In this document: in pieces, positions 59,850 to 64,000 of the stretch
How positions within the stretch are numbered: the stretch's first letter is position 1
Layout of the letters: the number at the start of each line of letters is the position of its first letter
Assembly: GCF_032598905.1 (NCBI RefSeq)
Contig: NZ_CP122458.1
Span: forward strand, 4,551,001-4,615,000
Direction of reading: 5' to 3'
Origin: Streptomyces sp. 11x1
Lineage (GTDB): Bacteria > Actinomycetota > Actinomycetes > Streptomycetales > Streptomycetaceae
Length of the DNA: 64,000 nucleotides
Program-made: the position numbers and the translations under genes
Notes under the pieces: generated by a model
The model's database searches: none
The model's input: only the letters and a program-made list of their open reading frames with translations
Told to the model about the DNA's origin: nothing

Positions 59850-59919
59850 CTTCGTTCGGGACGAAGAGGTCGTGGGTTCAAATCCCGCCACCCCGACAGT
59901 GAAGTACCAGGTCAGGGGC
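59850..59919 (+). repeat. Right attachment site (attR)
   Basis: These 70 bases are identical to 19,422-19,491, comprising the 3' 47 bases of tRNA-Pro and 23 bases of flank. The 5' half of the tRNA is absent here (GGTAGGCAGCCTGCGTGTC instead), so it is not a functional tRNA gene. Confidence 0.9.
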
Positions 59920-60095
59920 TTGATCCAGTGAGTGGATCAGGCCTCTGAGTGGTTTCTGGGATCGTTTTGGGAGCCGTTTGGGAGCCGAGTTCGCCATCCG
60001 GCTCCCAGGAGGCTCCGGGCAGGCGGGGGAGCCCTGGGCTTCCACCGAATCGTTCGGTCCCAGCAGAGCGGCTGCGCGGGCTACTGTGCTCGGCC

Positions 60096-60734
60096 ATGGC
60101 AAATGTCTCCTGGGCCGATGGCCTCAGCGCGGTTTCCGCACTCGCCGGCGTTGGCACGGCCGTGATTGCACTGAAGATCGGCCGCACCGCAAACGAGGCC
60201 GCCCGCCAGTCCAACCGGGCCGCAGACCAGGCGAACGCCGCCGCCGAGGCGGTGGCGCAGATCGAGCGGGACCGGTGGCACCACGAGATGACGCCGCGCT
60301 TCGATGTCACGATCACCCGGTTGGGACCGGCGACGGACCAGGCCAGCCTGATGCTGACGTTCGAGGGGCCACCAGCGCTGGAGCGACTGGACGCCGTCGA
60401 GGTGAAGATCCGCGACGATGGTTACACCCACGGCGTGGGCCTCGCCGGTGAAGATATACAGGAGATCGCCGACACCGTGTAGGGCCCGTACCGCTTTCGA
60501 CCCGGCATCGACGGTGCCTCTCGCAACGGCCGTGAGGTGCCTGCCGCCCCCATGGAGCTGGGCGAGTGGCGCAAGCTCGCCCTGGAGCGAAGCTTCGCCC
60601 CTAGGTGGGCCGATCGCGCGTCGTGGCGCGAGCGCTACGACCGTGACCCGGTGAGGCTCTGGGTGCAATGCCATCGTGAGGGACACCACCCTTGGCTGCT
60701 CACTTACAACATCTCGGTGTCTTCCCCCCAGTGA
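60096..60734 (+). pseudogene. Unknown gene interrupted by one in-frame TAG
   Basis: ATG 60,096 opens a frame starting MANVSWADGLSAVSALAGVG with an alanine-rich coiled coil (NEAARQSNRAADQANAAAEAVAQIERDRW). The frame stops at TAG 60,480-60,482 and continues in the same frame with good coding character (GPYRFRPGIDGASRNGREVP ... DPVRLWVQCHREGHHPWLLTYNI) to a TGA at 60,734. A single TGG-to-TAG change would restore a 212-residue protein. It resembles unknown Streptomyces proteins of mobile regions. Confidence 0.75.
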
Positions 60735-60736
60735 GC

Positions 60737-60838
60737 CCGTTTCATCCTGAAGTTGCTGGTCGCGGGGCTGGTGTGAGTGCGGTGTCCGGTTCTCGTGCAG
60801 GTCGTGGGCGGTTGCCGAGCATCGTGATCGTCTGACAA
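60737..60838. repeat. Inverted, diverged copy of the IS3'-flank at 63,395-63,491
   Basis: CGTTTCATC, CTGGTGTGAG and GTGATCGTCTG-ACA occur in the same order as in the reverse complement of the DNA after the transposase gene. I estimate two-thirds identity by eye. It is a remnant of another IS end. Confidence 0.5.
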
Positions 60839-60919
60839 CGAGGCCAGATGGCTTCCGTGGTCCGGCTGGCGACGTGCGCGACGGATCGAGATCTCGCTGG
60901 TCAGGTCTTCCGTGGAGGG

Positions 60920-61144
60920 TCAGTCTTTACGGATGCTGAGCAAGTCGCCGGGCTGGCAGTTCAGTTCGCGGCAGATCGCGGTGAGGGTGGAGAAGCGGAT
61001 CGCCTTCGCCCGGTCGTTCTTGAGAATGGAGAGGTTGGCCACTGTCACCCCGACCCTGGTCGCCAGTTCGGACAGGGTCATGCCGTGCTCGGCCAGCAGT
61101 CGGTCCAGGTGGACCTGGACCCGGTGCTCCTCTTCTGGTGGCAT
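60920..61144 (-). CDS. XRE-type HTH regulator (YozG-like, 74 aa)
   Basis: The protein is little more than an HTH: VHLDRLLAEHGMTLSELATRVGVTVANLSILKNDRAKAIRFSTLTAICRELNCQPGDLL. The start overlaps the stop of the DUF2975 gene (TGATG). YozG-like regulators are regularly coupled to DUF2975 membrane proteins and probably control their own operon through the large palindrome upstream. Confidence 0.88.
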   Translation of the reverse strand: MPPEEEHRVQVHLDRLLAEHGMTLSELATRVGVTVANLSILKNDRAKAIRFSTLTAICRELNCQPGDLLSIRKD

Positions 61145-61764
61145 CAGACCAACCCCTCGGTATCGGCGCGCAGCTTCGTTCCGCGCCGGAAGACTTCTCC
61201 CAGCGCCAGGATGAGGAAGGCCAGCAGCACGTACTCGCCGGTGAAGGTGACCGAGAACGGGACCTGTTCGGCCATGGGGGTACCGCTGACCAGTATTTCT
61301 GTGGTGAGCGCCGGCAGTACCGGGGCGAGGAGGGCCTGCACCAGTACCGCGAGTCCTATGGCGCTCAGGCGTCGGGCGTTCACCGGCACGAAGACGTCGC
61401 CGCCGCGCAGGGTCCGGGCCATCTTGAAAAGGAGGGCCAGGATGAGGAGCAGGAGCAGGCTGCCGACGATCTCCGGCAGGGCGAGCAGCAGACACTGACC
61501 CAGGTCGGGGTCGGCGAAGACGAGATCCGCCCGGTGGGTGCCGGTGAGGGTCATACCGTGGCCCGTTACCGCGTCTGTCACGGTTCCCGGTACCCGGGGC
61601 GGCGTCTCGGGCTCAACCTCTCGGGTGTCCATCGGATCTATCAGACCGGCCACCCCGAGGGCCGGAAGCAGCACTCCGAAGACGCCGACCAGCAGAGCAG
61701 CCAGGCCCAGAGCTGCCTCCAGCAACCGGCTGTCGGTCTGGCTCCACCAGGACTTGGCACCCAT
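61144..61764 (-). CDS. DUF2975 membrane protein
   Basis: This 206-residue protein has four predicted transmembrane helices (residues about 15-40, 95-115, 135-155 and 170-190). It also has the DUF2975 segment FKMARTLRGGDVFVPVNARRLSAIGLAVL. AAGGGG precedes ATG 61,764. The role is unknown. It forms a two-gene operon with the HTH regulator. Confidence 0.85.
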   Translation of the reverse strand: MGAKSWWSQTDSRLLEAALGLAALLVGVFGVLLPALGVAGLIDPMDTREVEPETPPRVPGTVTDAVTGHGMTLTGTHRADLVFADPDLGQCLLLALPEIVGSLLLLLILALLFKMARTLRGGDVFVPVNARRLSAIGLAVLVQALLAPVLPALTTEILVSGTPMAEQVPFSVTFTGEYVLLAFLILALGEVFRRGTKLRADTEGLV

Positions 61765-61789
61765 GATTCCCCCTTGTCGACCGACAACA

Positions 61790-61828
61790 TGCGTATCGTT
61801 TATCAATACCATCGATAAACGATACGCA
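61790..61828. promoter_or_regulatory. 15-bp inverted repeat operator of the DUF2975 operon
   Basis: TGCGTATCGTTTATC (61,790-61,804) and GATAAACGATACGCA (61,814-61,828) are perfect reverse complements around a nine-base spacer, 26 bases upstream of the DUF2975 start. This A/T-rich palindrome stands out in GC-rich DNA and is the likely regulator site. Confidence 0.75.
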
Positions 61829-61867
61829 GTGTCAAGGGAATGTACCTGCACGGCGAGCCTGGACGTG

Positions 61868-61945
61868 GCGATCTCAAGGTCTGTGAGGACGAGCAGGGCC
61901 CGCAGGAGCCTGGTCGCGTGCCGGGCGTGGAGAGTGACGCACTCG
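61868..61945 (-). pseudogene. Transposase C-terminal fragment
   Basis: The minus strand reads LHARHATRLLRALLVLTDLEIA, matching the end of the nearby transposase (AHHATTLLRALLVLANCEV). Nothing else of the gene remains. Confidence 0.6.
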
Positions 61946-62178
61946 TGCTGCTCTCGGACGTGATCGTTAGCAGGTGATCGTCTGCCACGGGCCGGTTCGT
62001 GGGTTCTGGGGTGGCCCACCCGAGGCGTCTCGCAGGTTCCGCAACGGGAGGGAGGCGCATAGTGGACGTGTTGACGTGGACGATCGAGCGGCGGATGTGA
62101 CTGACCGAGCGGGCCGAGCTGCTGCGCAAGGAGCTGGCGGAGATCGACGCCGAGCTGGGCCGGCTGGAGGCGGCCGAG

Positions 62179-62523
62179 GTGGTGTTCGGACAGTGGGCCG
62201 AGGCGGCGGACGGTGGACGGCGGCCGTCGGGCATCGTGGAGCCGGAGCCGGAGCCGGCGGTGGTAACGCACGGGGCGGGTGGGATGCGGCTGATCCCGGA
62301 CCGCGAGGAAGGCATGGGGGCGGAGGTGCTCACGCCGGAGTACCGACAGATCATGGAGATCGTCGCGAAGGCGTGGTGGCCGGTGATGGCCAAGGACATC
62401 GCGCTCGCGCTGGGTCGGGAGAACACCCCGGCCAAGGTCGAGCCGGTCCGCGGCCAGTTGCGCAAGCTGTCCGACCGGGGCTGGCTGACCCGGACGGGCT
62501 CGGGACGGTACCTGCCGCGTTGA
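62179..62523 (+). CDS. Winged-helix-like protein upstream of the transposase (114 aa)
   Basis: The C-terminal half, EYRQIMEIVAKAWWPVMAKDIALALGRENTPAKVEPVRGQLRKLSDRGWLTRTGSGRYL, is a winged-helix domain. The coding character extends upstream as a coiled coil (ERAELLRKELAEIDAELGRLEAAE) to an in-frame TGA at 62,098 without a normal start codon, so the 5' end may be damaged. Proteins of this kind often sit next to IS5-type transposases in Streptomyces. Confidence 0.55.
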   Translation: MVFGQWAEAADGGRRPSGIVEPEPEPAVVTHGAGGMRLIPDREEGMGAEVLTPEYRQIMEIVAKAWWPVMAKDIALALGRENTPAKVEPVRGQLRKLSDRGWLTRTGSGRYLPR

Positions 62524-62592
62524 TCGCCGGCTGGGGCAGAGCGGCCGATTCCGGCCGTAACACGAGGACCCCCAGCGGGAGTTGGCGTTTGT

Positions 62593-63393
62593 GTGAAGAA
62601 ACAGCCGCCCGCCGAGGGCTCTCGCGGTGTTGTCTACCAGGTCCGGCTTCCTGTGTCGAAGCGGACTGTCGATCTCGTCGGCGGACTGATACGCCAGCGC
62701 CGCAAGCAACTGGGCACGCGCTGGCGCAAGGCCGCTCCGGGCACGCAGGCGATCGTCGTGCTGGCCGTCCTGCGCCACGACCAGTGCCTGGCCGACATGG
62801 CCGGCGGCAACTCCGTCTCGGCCGCAACCGTCCGCCGCTGGGTCCTGGAAGTCCTCGACCTGCTCGCTGCCCGGGCCCCGCGAATGGACCGCGCCCTGAA
62901 GAAGATCGCCCGTCGGGGCGGTGCGGTGGTCCTGCCAGACGGCACCCTTGTGCGCTCCCGTCGCCGCACCGGGGCGGACAACCGCAAGAACTACAGCGGG
63001 AAACACAAGGCCCATGGCCTGCTCTTCCTCGCGCTGACCGATGAGAAGGGAAACCTGATCTGGATCTCCTCCGCCCGCCCTGGCCGGGCCAGCGAGATCA
63101 CCGCCGCCCGCCACGACCACATCACCAGGCATCTACGCGAGGCCGGCCTCGATGACGACCCCGACGATGCTCCGGTCATCATCACCGGCCGCAAGGCGAC
63201 CCGCTCCCACCCCCTCACCGACGCCGAGAAGGAGGCGAACCGGCTGGTCAGCCGCGAACGTGCCGCCGTCGAGCACGGCTTCGCGAACCTGAAGACCTGG
63301 CGCATTCTGACCAAGGTCCGCATGAACGCCCATCACGCCACCACGCTGCTACGGGCCCTGCTCGTTCTGGCGAACTGCGAAGTCCAGCGGTGA
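62593..63393 (+). CDS. IS5-type transposase, probably inactive
   Basis: This 266-residue DDE transposase has the first Asp in AVVLPDGTLV and the Glu in AAVEHGFANLKTWRILTKVR. HLREAGLDDDPDDAPVIITG appears where family members, as I recall them, have about ten more residues containing ADLGFRG with the second catalytic Asp, so an in-frame deletion is likely. The GTG start lacks a clear Shine-Dalgarno. Confidence 0.75.
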   Translation: MKKQPPAEGSRGVVYQVRLPVSKRTVDLVGGLIRQRRKQLGTRWRKAAPGTQAIVVLAVLRHDQCLADMAGGNSVSAATVRRWVLEVLDLLAARAPRMDRALKKIARRGGAVVLPDGTLVRSRRRTGADNRKNYSGKHKAHGLLFLALTDEKGNLIWISSARPGRASEITAARHDHITRHLREAGLDDDPDDAPVIITGRKATRSHPLTDAEKEANRLVSRERAAVEHGFANLKTWRILTKVRMNAHHATTLLRALLVLANCEVQR

Positions 63394-63656
63394 CAGACGA
63401 TCACCCGACGGCGATCACTCCACCTGTCAGCACGAGCACCGCATCACGGGCTCACACCAGTACCGCAACCTGCGAGTTCAAGATGAAACGATCTCAATGC
63501 GACGCTCAACTCAGGACAGGCCGGCGACTCCATCAGCTCCGGAGCCGTTCACTGCCAAGTGCTCAGATGTGACCTGCAGACTCTGCCTGAATGCGGGCTT
63601 GCCAGGCCGTCCTCAAGGGAGCATAGATTGGCTCCAGTTGATCGTCAGGGGGAGCG
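63394..63656. other. IS right end and leader of the next gene
   Basis: There is no gene. The first 100 bases are the IS 3' flank that recurs inverted at 60,737-60,838. The remainder leads to the partial STAND gene; AGGGGGAG stands just before its GTG. Confidence 0.5.
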
Positions 63657-64000
63657 GTGGCAGGGCGGGATCTTCGAACGCTGTTCAGCTCGAACGACCG
63701 GAGCATCGCCGCCAGTGAGGCGTTCACGAACCGGCAGGCACAGTGGCAAGCGGTGACCGCCGGCCTCGCTGAGCACATACGGCACGTGACCCGTGCGGAC
63801 TTCGACGTGGAGGATCTGGAGGCTCCCCGCCGCAACATCCTGGTGTTCCACGGTGTGGGCGGGATCGGCAAGTCCACACTCTCCCGCAAGATCGAGGCGT
63901 CGCTCGCCGGCAGCGAGCACCGTCCTGTGCAATGGGAATCGCCGTCCCACCCCGAGGGGCGGACGCTGCCGGTCCGTATCGACCTCGCGCGCGCCGCGGG
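63657..64000 (+). CDS. STAND-type P-loop NTPase, 3' truncated by the window edge
   Basis: From GTG 63,657 the frame is open to the window end (114 residues). It contains SNDRSIAASEAFTNRQAQW, ILVFHGVGGIGKSTLSRKIE (Walker A) and LPVRIDLARAAG. The short N terminus before the P-loop suggests a large NTPase whose effector or sensor lies C-terminally. Such genes are common in defence regions. Confidence 0.75.
   Translation, partial: MAGRDLRTLFSSNDRSIAASEAFTNRQAQWQAVTAGLAEHIRHVTRADFDVEDLEAPRRNILVFHGVGGIGKSTLSRKIEASLAGSEHRPVQWESPSHPEGRTLPVRIDLARAA

Larger units (their letters stand above)
26945..59919. mobile_element. Integrative mobilizable element with int, xis, rep, mob and defence/lanthipeptide cargo
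   Basis: The segment is bounded by the degenerate att at 26,945-27,021 and the perfect attR at 59,850-59,919. The left 10 kb hold integrase, excisionase, repressor, replication ATPase, MobC and relaxase in the order typical of actinomycete integrative elements. No FtsK/TraB translocase or type IV secretion gene is present, so transfer probably depends on a helper. The right 23 kb are cargo. The left border could instead be attL at 19,422. Confidence 0.75.
59658..60095. other. Right junction region with att site and arm repeats
   Basis: There is no gene. The region holds the copy of the 24-bp arm repeat at 59,731-59,754, a perfect palindrome, the 70-bp attR and, right of it, TTTGGGAGCCG repeated in tandem near 59,965-59,985. 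The sequence right of attR (GATCCAGTGAGTGGATC) again resembles the inner side of attL, which hints at yet another decayed element beyond. Confidence 0.6.

Noticed and set aside
59850..59919. Second tRNA-Pro gene
   Set aside because: Only the 3' 47 bases are present; the acceptor 5' strand and D arm are missing.
61144..63132. A 662-codon minus-strand frame covering the IS and the DUF2975 gene
   Set aside because: Only its last 206 codons have membrane-protein character and a ribosome-binding site; the rest is antisense of the transposase plus a scrap of another transposase.

Overview
The window is very GC-rich actinobacterial DNA and is almost certainly a Streptomyces chromosome. Codon third positions are strongly G/C, and GTG starts and short ATGA/GTGA gene overlaps are frequent. 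A marker set (crp, a pair of ArsA-like ATPases, wblA, a class A penicillin-binding protein) appears in the order I remember from the wblA neighbourhood of Streptomyces coelicolor; I could not check that recollection by a search.

Positions 1 to about 19,470 are chromosomal core: a truncated nhaA, a holin-like membrane protein and a hydrolase; a leftward group nth - small ORF - NUDIX - marP; crp; an MBL hydrolase; a second NUDIX; RidA with DUF4177; two ArsA-type ATPases; wblA; a penicillin-binding protein; YqeY; a metallophosphoesterase; a Pr6Pr membrane protein; and a tRNA-Pro(CGG) gene.

Positions 19,470 to 59,919 are accessory DNA inserted at the 3' end of that tRNA. A perfect 70-bp copy of the tRNA end and its downstream flank recurs at 59,850-59,919, and a degenerate copy lies at 26,945-27,021. 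I read this as two accreted elements. The first (19.5-26.9 kb) carries an XRE-DUF488 protein with a partner, then an overlapping three-gene operon (radical SAM enzyme, small protein, 1,335-residue nuclease-STAND NTPase) that looks like an antiphage system. The second (27-59.9 kb) has an integrase, excisionase, XRE repressor with three operators, DnaB-like replication ATPase, iteron-like repeats, a DUF2637 protein, MobC and a relaxase. I see no FtsK/TraB translocase, so it looks mobilizable rather than self-transmissible. Its cargo is an aldo/keto reductase, an RtcB-reminiscent protein, an NB-ARC/WD40 NLR-like protein coupled to a two-TM partner sharing a glycine-rich motif, an HPr-kinase-like protein, a DUF397/XRE regulatory cassette, an FxLD class I lanthipeptide cluster, a reverse transcriptase with a SLATT protein, and a DUF4238 protein.

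Positions 59,920 to 64,000 contain debris of further accretion: a gene broken by an in-frame amber codon, an HTH/DUF2975 operon with a large palindromic operator, IS5-type transposase remnants including one that lacks its expected second catalytic Asp, and the start of another STAND NTPase that runs off the window.

The strongest candidates for an undescribed system are the NLR/two-TM pair with its repeated motif (39.7-43.7 kb) and the radical SAM/small protein/nuclease-NTPase operon (21.5-26.8 kb). All family assignments come from reading motifs, not from database searches.
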